Positions 13,289 through 25,299 of a DNA stretch of 64,000 nt are shown in pieces. Location of the stretch: contig OX485803.1 in assembly GCA_950295325.1 (NCBI GenBank), forward strand, positions 27,094,001-27,158,000. Reading direction: 5' to 3'. This DNA is from Polytrichum commune. Its lineage: Eukaryota > Streptophyta > Polytrichopsida > Polytrichales > Polytrichaceae. The notes under the pieces were generated by a model that saw only the letters and a program-made list of their open reading frames with translations, made no database searches and was not told the DNA's origin. Every line of letters begins with the position of its first letter. Within the stretch, counting starts at the first letter, position 1. A program made the position numbers and the translations under genes.

Positions 13289-14032
13289 AGTAAGTTGAAG
13301 GTGGACACATTGGGAACTACTTGTACTTATTCTTGGAACAGTTGGTTTTAGCGTATTTGATCCCAAAATAAGCATCAAAGAATTTGAATTCGTCTATTGA
13401 CATTAAGTTTGGATAAATCAACATGTCAATGATACTCTTTATAAATAGTCATAGCAATGTGTAACTCCAAATGGTAACCCACACTAATAGGACTATGTAG
13501 ATACTCTCCATTTATGAGCTTTCACGCTCGAGTCCAATGTAGAGTTCAATTTGGAATTTTTTTTTGAAGGTTTGCAATAGATGCTAGCAAAACATGTGCA
13601 CTAAGAATGTTTTCTAGTGTGTATCCCATTGGTATATGAATTAATCCAACACTCTTGAAGTAGAATGCATTTAGGATCGGTTCATGTGGCATAATGAAAT
13701 GAAATTGATTTCGAAGTTTGGGAAGCCAAAAAGGCTCATGAAGTGAAAAATAGTGTCAAATCTCATGTACTCATCCAACATGTCCACAATGGGGATGTGG
13801 ATGTGATTGTGGATGTGATTGTGGATGTGATTGTGGAGGTCATTAATTTAAACAAGTTCCACCCATTTTTGGGTCCATGTTTATGGGGTACTCTAAAGGG
13901 ACATGTCCCACCCATCTATTTCTTGATCCCACCATGTACATAGGCATTGGAACCATAATCGATTCTTTATGTATCCCTCTATTTTTCTAAGAAAAATGGA
14001 TGGTTTGATGGGTACATGAGATTTGATCCTTA
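13289..14032. other. Spacer with a 12-bp minisatellite
   Basis: No gene seen. Three tandem GGATGTGATTGT units lie at about 13799-13834. They give a short Asp-Val-Ile repeat in one frame, which is not evidence of a protein. Confidence 0.6.
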
Positions 14033-14485
14033 GGGCCAATTCACACACGAGACTGAGAGCCCGTGACCATTACCCTTCAAGCACTCTCATTGGTGGAAAA
14101 GGCGGAGCCGATCCAAGTATATAAGCTTCACACTACGCTTGAGGGACCAATGGAGTATATAAGTAAATGCAAGATGGATGTAAAGTCTACATGGACTCCT
14201 ACATGTCATCAAATGGATTTTCAAAAACCATGAGACCATGGCACTCCGAATGCTCGCAGTTGTTGGTTTTTTATTTCATCATGTGTGAGGACCCACATGA
14301 ATAAAAAAATTCCTTGAAATAGCATTTGGTTGAGGTCCCCATCACATATGACTTCAACACTACACTTGAGGGTTCGTGACCACACTACATGATTTTGGAG
14401 GTGTCTTGGGATGGCCTTTGGACACTTTCTTTTGGGCTCTCACAATTTCATGCTCATGGCTCTTGGCTCGTGTGTGAAGTGGCCC
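14033..14485. mobile_element. MITE, GGGCC superfamily (copy D), 453 bp
   Basis: Ends GGGCCAATTCACACACGAG and the inverse of GGGCCACTTCACACACGAG. Flanked by TTA at 14030-14032 and 14486-14488. The subterminal GAGAGCC is also inverted. Non-coding. It abuts copy E, which starts at 14489. Confidence 0.87.
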
Positions 14486-14488
14486 TTA

Positions 14489-15174
14489 GGGCTGGTTTAC
14501 ACTATGGACCAATAAGCCGTCCCAAGGCGCTGTAAGAGCACTAATTGGTTGCAGAACTTGTCCCGGGACCATTTCGGTTTACACTAAGAAAAAAATGGCA
14601 AAGTGATAATGAAGGTCGAGGTCCCCAAAAGACATATTTTAAAGCTTGATTAATACACTGACATGGTCCAATGGGTTTTGCGGTGAGAGAGGCGCGAGAG
14701 GTGGTATGAGCCCAAAATGAGTGCTCATATTTGTTTTATGTTTAGAACCTACTTAGAATTGCATTTGAAGTGTGTTAAAAAAATCAAAAGTATAAAAAGA
14801 ATGAGGATTGGTGTGGATTTATGTTTAGGCCTAAAGCCATTTTGTGTGGTGAATTAGAAGCTTAGTGACATTAGGGAGTGTTTTGATTAGAGGAGTAGTG
14901 CTTGATGAGGCAAGGGGAAGTGCCTTTGATTTAAATGTTTGAATTAGAACATGTTCTTGTCGGTTTAGGGGGTGAGGGTTTACATAGCACATTCACTTTT
15001 TGGTGCATGGTCATTCTTCTTGGTCCACATTCGGTTTACATCTAGTGAGGGGCCCAAGACTTTCAAAACTAATGATTTAAGAAGTCGGACCATGAAAGTT
15101 AGACCATAAACTCGGATCATTGAAAAAGGCCCTCTTTATGGTCCGACTTCATGGTCCATAGTGTAAAGTGGCCC
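14489..15174. mobile_element. MITE, GGGCC superfamily (copy E), 686 bp
   Basis: Ends GGGCTGGTTTACACTATGG and the inverse of GGGCCACTTTACACTATGG. TTA lies on both sides (14486-14488, shared with copy D, and 15175-15177). The interior shows no long reading frame. Parts of it (GAGCCCAAAATGA and downstream) weakly resemble 23600-23860. Confidence 0.85.
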
Positions 15175-15177
15175 TTA

Positions 15178-15796
15178 GAATTACCCCATAACCACGCCAA
15201 GCTCAAACCTATTTTATGATTATAAATAAACATGGTGTCACTGGCTAAGGCAACATTCAATGGCAGTGGGCCCAAGGCCTAGTAGTAAATGCCAAGGGGT
15301 TGGGATTCTTATGCTTTGGGACCTAAACCCATCTCTGAATATGATATTGAATTGTTTAATTATTCTTCTTTTTGGCGATGGTTGGGTTCTCAAATCCGTG
15401 CTTGCATGTTTATAATTGACAATGACATCACTACATATGTTGCTTTGTTGAACTTTGCGATGATACTTTGCTCAAGGGTTAATGATGACCCCACACCCTT
15501 GTGAAGTAAAGTGTGAATTTGAAGTGTTTGTGATTGAGATATGGGAGTAATGTTTTTGAAGTTTGACGATGTTAGTTGTGGGCTGCTTAGATGGATTGTA
15601 TAGCACCGCTTTCACATCGGTCATACAGAAAGCGCCACACCTTATTGCAGGCAATATACATTCAATCTTAATTGCACTCATTGAGCCTCACATACATAAT
15701 GTAGATGAGGCTAATTTGCTTAGCTTCTTTAACCGGACACCTATTGTTGGCTCCTAATCCGCTAGGTACAATTGTTTTAATTCAGTGGGTGAGTAA
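15178..15796. other. Spacer, no gene seen
   Basis: Short open frames occur on both strands but none resembles a protein family. Confidence 0.55.
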
Positions 15797-16198
15797 AGGT
15801 GAGTTTCTATGTGGGCCGTTTACCCACCATATTCTAGTGTGAATAAGGACAAATCCTCCCCAATGTACAAGGGATCTAGTGGGGTAGGGTTCATATGTGC
15901 CAACTAGCTACTTCCATCTTTTCAAATTTGGGCCAATCTATTGACCTCCTCCTTCATGTTAAAACCTCCTCCTTCTTCTAAAACGGGTCTTCAATCCTTT
16001 GGTGCCTGGCATTTGTAGATTAAAGATTCTTCAGTGGGGCGTATTAGATCTAGTGGCACGTGTCCACGGCCTTCCACATTCTAGCGGCTTGCCAAAATGT
16101 GGTTGGATGGTGGCTTGTGCTTAACTACATGCGAATACATCCGACCCACTTATTTTTCTAGAATCTAGTCGACGAGTGGCCTAACTGGAAACTCACCC
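15797..16198. mobile_element. TIR element with GGTGAGTTTC ends, 402 bp
   Basis: The left end AGGTGAGTTTC and right end GAAACTCACCC are inverted copies, with further partial pairing over a GGCC motif about 18 bp inside. TAA lies directly outside both ends (15794-15796 and 16199-16201). The ends differ from the GGGCC family, but the target preference is the same. Non-coding. Confidence 0.65.
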
Positions 16199-16201
16199 TA
16201 A

Positions 16202-19200
16202 TCTACATTACGGTGATTTAGCCGCCACCTTCATCATATTTGGGTTAGTTACCTTCACAAAAGTCAAACTACACCTACCATCCTCCATAATGAGGAGTGC
16301 TATCCACCGAGCTATGACACGCTTGATTTTTGGGCCCGAGGTGAGCAAATTAGGAGGCGGCATGTGGTTGTGAGGTGCCAACCAATTTGTATTGTGGGTA
16401 TTCTATAATGAAAAAACAATTTGGCAACATTTAATCTTACATGTGACCACTTTAGAGACACGACACAACCAATATTGGCATCAAACTTGGTTTACATTGG
16501 CAAATGACCCATGTAGAATTTGCTCATGATATTGTCCACTTACACAACATTGAACAATAAAAGACCCCCCCCCCTCTCCTCTATAACACCACATTGGGAA
16601 GTGGAGAATCTTGATTCCGGACTCTAGATCAACACCTTCCTCAACTCCGGTTTCAACGATTTCAAAATTTATGATCATGATTTACAATTGGTAACCTGCT
16701 CAAATCCATCAGCTGGATGATTCCATAAAGTTGGAGATGTCCACATTAGCCTCATCTACCTTAGGAGCCGCCATCAACCTACCGCACAAGTGCATAACCT
16801 TCCAAAGGAAACAATTCAAGATACTTTGGTAAGCACTTTAACCTATTACAACATTTATTAAAAAGTGGCAACGTTGAACACTGTAAATGATTGCAACCCA
16901 CCTACAACCTCTTTGCTAGCATTTCAACCCTCAACTACCATGCCACACTCATTTCCCCTGCTCAAAATCACAATTTATTTTCTTCACTCATTAAATTTAC
17001 TGCAAGCCTTTCCATAGTTTGTGATTCAGTAAGTGTTTTTGAACTCTCGTGGCATTTGATAATAGTATTCAACCTCAAGTATGTATAAAGCATAGGAAGC
17101 TTGCTCATGAAAACGTATTTTTGCATATACACATCACTTATATGTAATCGTTGATTTGGATGATGAACATACTTCGAGGATGCTTGAAACAATCTACACA
17201 AACATTTGGTACTCCTTGTTCATCTACACAAACCCTTGGTGCTCCTCAATAAACACTTTGATGGAATAGAAAAAAACCCCTTAAATCATGATGTTGGCCC
17301 CTTGCCCGAGTTGTTGGAGAAGAATGGCTTGCCCACACTAACATGCGCCAATGGACATTGACAAGTTTGGCTAGTCTGCCTAATAGTGGTGGTGAACGCC
17401 AACCAAGATGAATATGACGAAGAAAGGCGTTCATCATGCCTGCCCACTCATGTCTACAACAATGCCGGGGGTTCTTGGGATTTAAAGGATGCTAGTCCCA
17501 TCACCCAAAAACATGGAATTTGTCGTTACCCAACACCTTGGCGAGGTTGTTGGGGTTTTTGTTTTCACACCCTACATCTTAAGTGTTGCAAGAAGTTAGG
17601 TGGAATTATGAATGAAAGGAAAGATAAAGATGTAAGGCAATATGAACGATCAACCCATTCCTAGCTACATATAATACAAAGAACTAAGTGAGTGATATGT
17701 GGCGACCTATCTACCAGTTATTTCATCAACTCATACACCCTCTACCTGCAAACCTACCTAGACATTGCATGTCTACCTATCACAAGGCACGGGCATCACA
17801 TCCATAGGCCAAGCTAAAAGATTAGTAAAGGATGGCCTTGGAGGTAAAATACAAGTTGCACTACAAAGTTGTCAAAACCAAGTATGCTTTGGCCTACAAC
17901 TCTTGCCACTTTGTAATTTACATGCACAAGTGCCATGTTTTGGGTCCAACCTATTTTTGGTTAAAAAACTAAATGAAAATCTAGTTGCAACGGCTACATT
18001 GCACAAGGTAGGGGATGAGGTGGGGGATGTCTAGTGATGATGATGTATGTTTTTTTCTTAAATTGCTTGGCTTCAATAAAACGATGGCGAGATCTTTGGG
18101 GATTGTGGTGCATTACTATGGCTTTGTGCAATTTTTGTTGTTGTTGTTGTCTACTTGGCTACAAACCTTTTCTCTAGTGGATTTGTGGCCTCATTATCAA
18201 CACATGTGTCAACCATACGGCTACTTCAATCCAAACAAGAGCATAAGGCCACAAAATTCACATGCAAAATGGGGTTGGCTGCTCCAATGGACATTACATA
18301 ATATGAGAATATTATGTGTTCAAAACATTATGATTTTCTATAAGAGTGTTTTACATCTCCAAAAGTGTAATTTATATTGTTATTTAAAAATTAAAAAAAA
18401 ACACATGATGCCTCCATTCATCTCCTTCCATCCAAATGTCATATGTATTGTCATACAAGAAGTGCATAAGATTAACCAACCCTTGTAAATACATTCCCGT
18501 AACTAGGCCAAAGTGCGGGTCCAAATCATTCCTCAATTAAAGAAGCTCAACGACGAGAATCACCACAATGATACCCACAACATGAACATGTGCAATTATG
18601 GCTAACTTTACATGTTTTGGGAAGAAGTGACAAAGAAAGCTACTATGAAGGTATTGTCCTCTATAGCTGGGTCATTGAGTTCAACTTGAAAGGGCCCTTC
18701 CATTGTAGCCTTTGTGTTGAACTTCATGCACAATGTGAAGATCCGTTGTTGAAATCCAAGTCCCAATGGCTCAAGAGGCCATGCACGTGCTTCATAAAGT
18801 CGTCGCTACCTATGGTGTACATATTGCAATAACTCGTTTTCGTAAATTCCAAATGCTTTGCAAATATTTCATCATCACCTTCTTGCAATTCATATTGTGG
18901 GTGCTCAATTTCCATTGAGTGCATGAGCCAAGCATATGATCTCCAATTTTGGCGCAAGCTACTCACAAAAACCAATGAAGAGGTGGGCATCAAGCAAAAG
19001 TCAATTATGGATCATTACATAAAGACAATCCTCAAACCACATACCATAGCCTAGGTACCTCAAGGGCCACAATATCAAAATTAACATGTCAATTGTGCAT
19101 TTGCAACTTCATGTCCAACACCAATGCCTCAAATGAATCAAGTGTGTCTATAAATAGCTCTTGAGGCATGTTCTCACAACCTCTAATATATGTACTTGAG

Positions 19201-19675
19201 GAAAAACCTTCTCAACTGTTGATGATAAAACGCAACTTTTGCATGTTGAGATCCATTATCTAAATGGAATATGTATTTTTTAAGCGAGATGTACTCAAAG
19301 AGTTCCAAAACATGTATGTGTTGTACCATGAGGCGGAGCCCACACACAATGTATAAAGTTTCCCTTAGCATACTTTAATTGCAACCATCAACAAATGTGA
19401 AAACATGGCAATTTTTAGCAAAAGTAATGAGTTGTTCCGAGACATCAAGAAGGGGCGATATTGTTGTCATTCCCACTAGTATCTTGGGCTCACATAGGAG
19501 AGTGAATTGTCATGAAGTGCCTGTAAAATTGCTCCATTAGTATCACATTTTAAATTTGGCTTAGCCTTACAAATAGTAGTCAACCTTATTTTTTTAAACA
19601 GAAAAAATTAACTATCAGATCGTGTTTAACCAACATGATTTAACAATTGATATTTATGATTTTGTAAGACAACTA
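16202..19675. other. Unassigned stretch
   Basis: The longest open frame (18015-18488, plus) is hydrophobic and resembles nothing I know. A minus-strand KHLEFTK-containing frame at 18724-18993 could be a downstream piece of the hAT-like relic beginning near 20230, since that motif occurs in such proteins. The match is too short to call. Confidence 0.45.
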
Positions 19676-20232
19676 CTAAATAATAGTTGACATGGGGATT
19701 GACCATGCTAGTTTACCCCTAGGTACACTATTGGTCCCCACCACTTGTGGCAACGTGACATGTTTGGGTCCACTGTCACAAGTTGTGATGTGACATAACG
19801 TGCAATTCATTCTTACCACAACTAATGAAACATGAGTTTTGAGGGCCAAACTACACCTATGTGCCATGCAATGCACCTCAATGCAATAGGGGGCATGATT
19901 GTTGGTGATGTGCTTGGTGGCTCCAAATTTTGCCCCTTGACATGTGGAAATGTCATCGTTTGATCTTCTCCTCTTGTTATGGAGACAATACAAATCCTCA
20001 TGTGCGTCAACATTATGAACTCCACACAAGTGATCTCATCTTCCTTAGTAACATTCTTTATAACATAATAAGTGAGAACATGTTTTGATGAAAACAATGA
20101 CCCAACTCTTGTGTGTTCATCTTCACAATTAACGAAAACAACCTTCACTTCAAGTTCATAAGGTGTTGCACACAATTTGGGCTCAATTATATTTTGCACA
20201 TCATTATTCTTATAGAACCTCTTAATGTGCAT
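19676..20232 (-). pseudogene. hAT-like transposase relic (ZNF862/DUF4371-like)
   Basis: Two overlapping minus-strand frames (20232-19822 and 20029-19676) carry degraded pieces of one protein. The recognisable part is about 19945-19823, reading TCQGAKFGATKHITNNHAPY then VHCMAHRCSLALKT. It matches the FQG..SGVT.....HAP...GVHC.AHR.NLA signature of plant hAT-type transposase-like (ZNF862/DUF4371) proteins. A frameshift separates it from the upstream part. No zinc finger or C-terminal dimerisation domain was seen. It is a dead fragment, and its boundaries are the limits of the open frames rather than of the element. Confidence 0.6.
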
Positions 20233-20320
20233 TCATGTATGGTTCCACTTGCATTGAAGGGTGCACTCCTATGACTAATTGAAAAGGACCAGGTTGGACA
20301 TGCTAAGAGTCCTAGATGCC

Positions 20321-20690
20321 TAAGGTAGACCTACCTTTGGGTTACTTATCTTAATTAGACACCTATATTTGAATGGTGTGTGATTTCATGTGGCTCCAAG
20401 AACGGTTACCAAACATATATGTGTTTGAAAGAGATTGGACTACATGCAAAAAGTATGATAAACATTCTAAGTTCAAAAGCCAACATATTGGGGGAACCTA
20501 CATGACCACCATAATCTTCACTTTGAAAATTTACTAAGATATTCATATGAGCTCCGATCATTATGAGGGAAGTGACTATGGCCTCAATTTGGAATTGCTA
20601 ACTATCTTGTACTAATTGGTGTTTCTTATTCTAGGAGAAGTTGGCTAGTCAAGAAAAGTAACCATTTAAAACCCATCCAATCTTGAGGCA
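20321..20690 (+). repeat. Family R repeat, copy 4
   Basis: Begins TAAGGTAGACCTACC. It has the GAATGGTGTGTGATT, GAAAGAGATTGGACTACATG, TAATCTTCACTTTG and CTAACTATCTTGTACTAATT blocks in the order used here as the reference orientation. It appears uninterrupted. Confidence 0.8.
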
Positions 20691-20789
20691 ATATTCAGAG
20701 GCCTGCTTGCCAAGTCTGGGTCCGGGTGCACATGGAGGTAGGCCCCTTAGGCGATGGAGGAGGAGCGTAGAGTGGAGAGTTAGCCCCCC

Positions 20790-22430
20790 TTGCTCACCTT
20801 CGCATCCATGACTAGGCTCAACAACTCCTCAACAAGATTTGCATGTATGGCATCACAATCCTACCCCAATTCCAAAACAAAGATACCCTTACTATACTCA
20901 CCCCCAAAAGAATTTTGCACTAAATACAAACACATACCCAAAACCATCAAAGCCCACATATTCTTTCCACCGCCCCCATTGCCCGCACCCGCAAGACCGC
21001 AACCCTCGCAACAACCACTACCAAATAACACAAACACCCCAAAGACACTCACATGCCCCACCCTAGGCACAAAAAATGACGCCATAATGACAACAAAATC
21101 ACCACCTAAATAGACAAACGGGAGGCAAAAGTCATCAAAAGACACTACCTAAGTCAATGGCAAACCGTACAAAGCACCAATCACCAATGACATAAGGAAG
21201 AAGCACTCCACAACCTAAACAACATGCTACTAGACCACAATCTACTCCTCCTAACACAATACCATACAACAACCCACACAAAAAGAACCTTCAAAACATA
21301 CACAAATTGCTTATACCACATCCAATCCAAGGATAATAGATACATATACCCCCCCCCCCTTCCCTTCTACAAATAACCAATTTCATACTATCCACCCAAG
21401 AACGTAACCCGGACAAGGACATCCACACAAACAAACCAATTATACAAACCCTAGGCACATAATCCCACATATACGACTAAAATGGGAACTACATGGTCTC
21501 CATCACCACCGAAAGATTGCTTGGCTATGGAATTGATTCTCCCACAACAACCTCCCACAACTAGCAAACTTCCTCCAACCCCCACCACAAGACTTCACCA
21601 CTGAAATTCTCCAGCTTATACAAAGGCATATAATTGTACTACCCAAGGAAAAACCAAAAAGCATCCAACCCATCAACCGACACCAAACCTTAAACTATGA
21701 AATTACAAGACTTCTAATTAACTCCTTCAAACTCACACACTCCTACTACTCATCCCCCCTCACATGTTCCAACCCATTCTCTTGGCTCTTTGGGACATGT
21801 CATATCATCCAAATGGTTAGGAATAGGCCTACCATACCCCACCAATCACAACAATACCCTAGAAGCTTTCCACTGGGCTAGAATGGCCGCCAAGGAAGAC
21901 AACCACACAATAACCAACCTAATAATCAACCATGAAGATTGGTCATCACAACAACCATCCCACCACACACCATAAAATGTAATCCGACACCGGAATGGCC
22001 AAAATACTATCAATACACAAAACCATCCCTCACATCCATAGTATGCATACACTACCAATCAAACCCCCCAGGAAACACACAACCATGCATGATGTTCAAA
22101 GAATCATACATAGGAATCCATAACATTTAGATGGACACATACCAAATTAAACCCACCCCCACAAATATAACATCAGATTCTCACATACATGGAAAACTAC
22201 TCCCAAAGTAACCTCCCTCTAGAAACCATCTCCATGACACCCTTACCAATTGAATATAACCACGTACACCCCTCCCCCAAAAAATCTACCCACAACAATG
22301 CAGGTACACGGCCACATCCTTCATCCCTCCCATCAAAAACTCCAAAGGACAAATAGGTGGCTGAAGCTCGAAAAAAATGTGTACCAAAAACATCAGCAAT
22401 CTCATAATACTCACACAAAATTGGGTGTAA
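20790..22430 (+). pseudogene. C/A-rich coding-like relic, possibly of a retroelement
   Basis: The plus strand is strikingly C- and A-rich and G-poor for 1.6 kb. It can be read as Pro/Thr/Asn/His-rich protein pieces broken by many stops and frameshifts. The best stretches are at 20790-21113 (PPPPLPAPARPQPSQQPLP), 21790-21975 (EAFHWARMAAKEDNHT, then a LIINHEDW piece) and 21939-22130 (PEWPKYYQYTKPSLTSIVC). The same composition marks the minus-strand LINE at 59430-64000, so this may be another part of such an element. I cannot name the protein family. Confidence 0.4.
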
Positions 22431-22437
22431 GTTAACA

Positions 22438-22740
22438 TAAGGTAGACATGTGTTAATGGGATATTTTTCTCTCTACACCCAATTCTTGTAGGATATGACA
22501 TGCAAATAGTGCAAGATAATTACCAAATCCAAATTGTTTATGCAATCATTTGCATCATAATTTTTGGAGCTCATATTTATATCTTATTCATGATCAAAAT
22601 GGTCATATAGTCCCCCCTCAATCATGTTGATTATTAAGCTTAAAATGGTTAGCATATTTTGAGCATGTAATCCAATCTCTTTGAAACACATTTCTTTTTA
22701 AATGTCCATTATTTATGTCATCTTCCCAACATCTTCCTAC
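22438..22740 (-). repeat. Family R repeat, copy 5
   Basis: Starts TAAGGTAGACATGTGTTA then GGGATATTTTTCTCTC. It continues with the CATAATTTTTGGAGCTC and GGTCATATAGTCCCCCCTC blocks and ends near AATCCAATCTCTTTGAAAC. It preserves the uninterrupted junction that copy 3 has lost to a MITE. Confidence 0.78.
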
Positions 22741-23870
22741 ATTAATGTCAAAATGCACAATATAGTAAGAAAAACAATGAAGTGCATGATAAATAATGAA
22801 AGATCAAAGTCACCACATTAAAGTGTGAAATGGAAGGGGACATATTAGGAGAAGAGTGGGTTGGGCAATAGTGGACCCAAGAGCACTCCGCACCACAAGG
22901 GTGGACAACCTTAGGGTTTCTTAATTCTTAAATTAATTGCATTGCTACTTAAATTACATGTTGACACTTGCAATGATGCTTTGATTTAAAAAAAATTTGA
23001 GTGTTTCCTTGCTTAATGTGGCGCTCTCAGTGTGTGTAAAACATATTGTTTACAAACCATGACTAGATGGCGTTGTTAGTAAGTATGGATTTCCATACAC
23101 TAAACAATGTTGGCATACATATAGAGTAGCATACGCTACAACCGGATTACAAGACTAGCCCACAAACTCAAATGGAGCTAGGAATAAATCTTTGGGTGAT
23201 GCGGCTAGGCATTCGGCAAGAGATGCAATCAACCCTCCAAGATTCATTGTGTCTATTGTGGAGGAGACTCAACAAGTTAACGATGTCTACATGATAGAAG
23301 TAGGTGGAGTTGTGTCGAATTTGAAGGTTCATTTGGTTTTCAAGGTGAAACTTTTCCACACAGAACCTGGTGAATGTCTCTTGCCTGGATTTAGCCACAA
23401 TGCTAGGGGTTAATTTTTTTTGACTAAGAGCAACCTCGAGAGCTCTTGAACTCTTCATTCACAAAGTTGAAATCAATTTTCTTAGACACCACATGATAAT
23501 CGTTAATTTTATTGGACCTAAGCCAAAGATCAACTTCCTAGTTCCTTGGCCCGCCCAATTAAACCATGCATTTAAAATTGGGCATGTTATTGTGAGCCCA
23601 AAATGATGCCCACATGTGTTTTTAACCCTTGAAAAGTTGTTAGGACTCGTTTTTTAAAATTATGATTACTATACAAAAACTAAAAAGAGTGCATACTTTA
23701 GGCTTTGGTTTAGATTGAGTCTAGTGAGAGTGGCGTGGTTTAATTTGGGTTGTGGGGTGAGATTGCGTTGGTGAGAATGTTGTTAGGACGATTAAGTTGA
23801 GCTTGACTTAATGTGTTGGGGTGTAGTGTTTGAATTGGGTGGGTTAGCGTTGGAATTAGATAGGTTAGGG
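22741..23870. other. Spacer, possible decayed relative of copy E
   Basis: No gene seen. GAGCCCAAAATGATG at about 23596 and the following 250 bp loosely follow the interior of the element at 14489. The ends are not recognisable. Confidence 0.35.
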
Positions 23871-23879
23871 TGTGTTCTT

Positions 23880-25160
23880 TTGGGCGGAACAACCACTGGT
23901 TAAGGGTTGGGTTATTAACCTATCGGGGAAGGAGGGCTATCCGAATTAGACTAGAGGGTACTGTACCCTAGTTATTTTCGGCCCAGGGGCTTGGAGGGGC
24001 TAAGGTGGAGCAGTCGCCTCGAGAGCCCTCTCTCTCTCTCATGCTTGAGGCTTCAAGGCGGAGCTCTGCCGAGCTTTGGCGGAATCTGGAGCTGGATTCT
24101 GGTGAATCCTTGAGGCAGTGGGCCTCATTCACCACCCACTGGCCGAGCGAAGCGTCGGCACAGTCTTGCAGGTGCCCGGAGGCGCGGTTTTAAGGGGTTG
24201 AGTGAAGCTTAGACAAGGCATGCACTGGTGCATGGTTGGAATCTGAATTGGCCAACAAGGTGGTTCAGGCGCGGCATTCTAAGAGTGGCAACCAACAATG
24301 CGAGAATGGAGGAGGATAAATTTCTCACAGAGGGAGAGGGTGACAGCCACCCAAGGATGGATGGTGTCAAGAGGAGAAAAGCAATGCAGTATTGCCACAA
24401 GTTCGGGATGTGGAATGAAAGGGAAATTGACACACTGCATTTGCAGTGTTGTGTAATGAAGTGGAATTGCGATTCAGAATCATGAGCGGAAGGAAAAAAA
24501 TGGTTGGCTCCAGGATTGATGGGAGTTGTGCTGCCGAGGGAAGGATTCAGTGTTGCAGCGGAAGGAGGGTGGCAGGGACTTCAGTCCTTGCTTGGTGCAT
24601 ACACGTGGCTGGTTACTGGTCTTCCCAGTAAGGCCAATGCCGGGACTGTGGGCTGAACAGGAGCAGCAAGGGTGAGCCAGAGGCTTAAAGGAGCGGAGAG
24701 ACCTCCAACAGGAGGTAGCTGGACTTGGGACTGGGTATGCAGTCTCTCCATCAGGAGGAAGGGCTGCCGGAAGGGGTATGGGTTCTTAGGATGGGGAAAT
24801 TAGTTTAGTGGCGGGGATTAGCATTTTCTGAGATTAGCTTTAGGTGAGGGGAGTAGTGGAAATCTGTAATAGGCATTGGGCTAGGAAAGTAGTGCCATTA
24901 CGGCATTAGTAAGTAGCCGGGAATTAATCAGATTAGGGATGGGATTTGATATGTGTTATCATGTGGTGTTAATGATGATCTCAAGGACTTAAGCATTTTT
25001 TAATGCTTAGGTTCTTTTGGTATTTTGGCCTTGATTCACATTCTTCTTATGACCACACGGGAAACAAGAGTTTAAGTCATCAGGGTTGACTGAGGTGAAT
25101 CATATGTGTGGGTTGTAAACCTTCCCCTGGACCACGACACACACAAAGGGGGGGGGGGGT
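23880..25160 (+). other. G-rich block, possible LINE leader
   Basis: From about 23880 the plus strand turns visibly G-rich, with many GAGG, GGCG and TGGAGC words, before returning to AT-rich sequence near 25000. Short frames at 24005-24193, 24228-24485 and 24446-24631 are open but resemble nothing known. It lies directly upstream of the L1-type LINE, so it may be that element's 5' untranslated leader. An unrelated dead gene is also possible. A run of about 13 G sits at 25147-25160. Confidence 0.35.
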
Positions 25161-25249
25161 TTAGGCCTCACAGTTATCTACAAATCATACTCTCAATACG
25201 GTTTTGTCTATCTTAGATTGGATTTTCTTCAAACTACCAAGCGTTTATT

Positions 25250-25250
25250 G

Positions 25251-25286
<36 letters not shown>
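25250..25286. repeat. TAA microsatellite
   Basis: About twelve ATA/TAA units at the front of the LINE-like region. Confidence 0.95.
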
Positions 25287-25299
25287 TACCATTTAGAAG

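Noticed and set aside
18015-18488. 157-codon plus-strand frame
   Set aside because: The hydrophobic stretch comes from a GTT/TTG run. There is no conserved motif and the neighbouring sequence is equally AT-rich.
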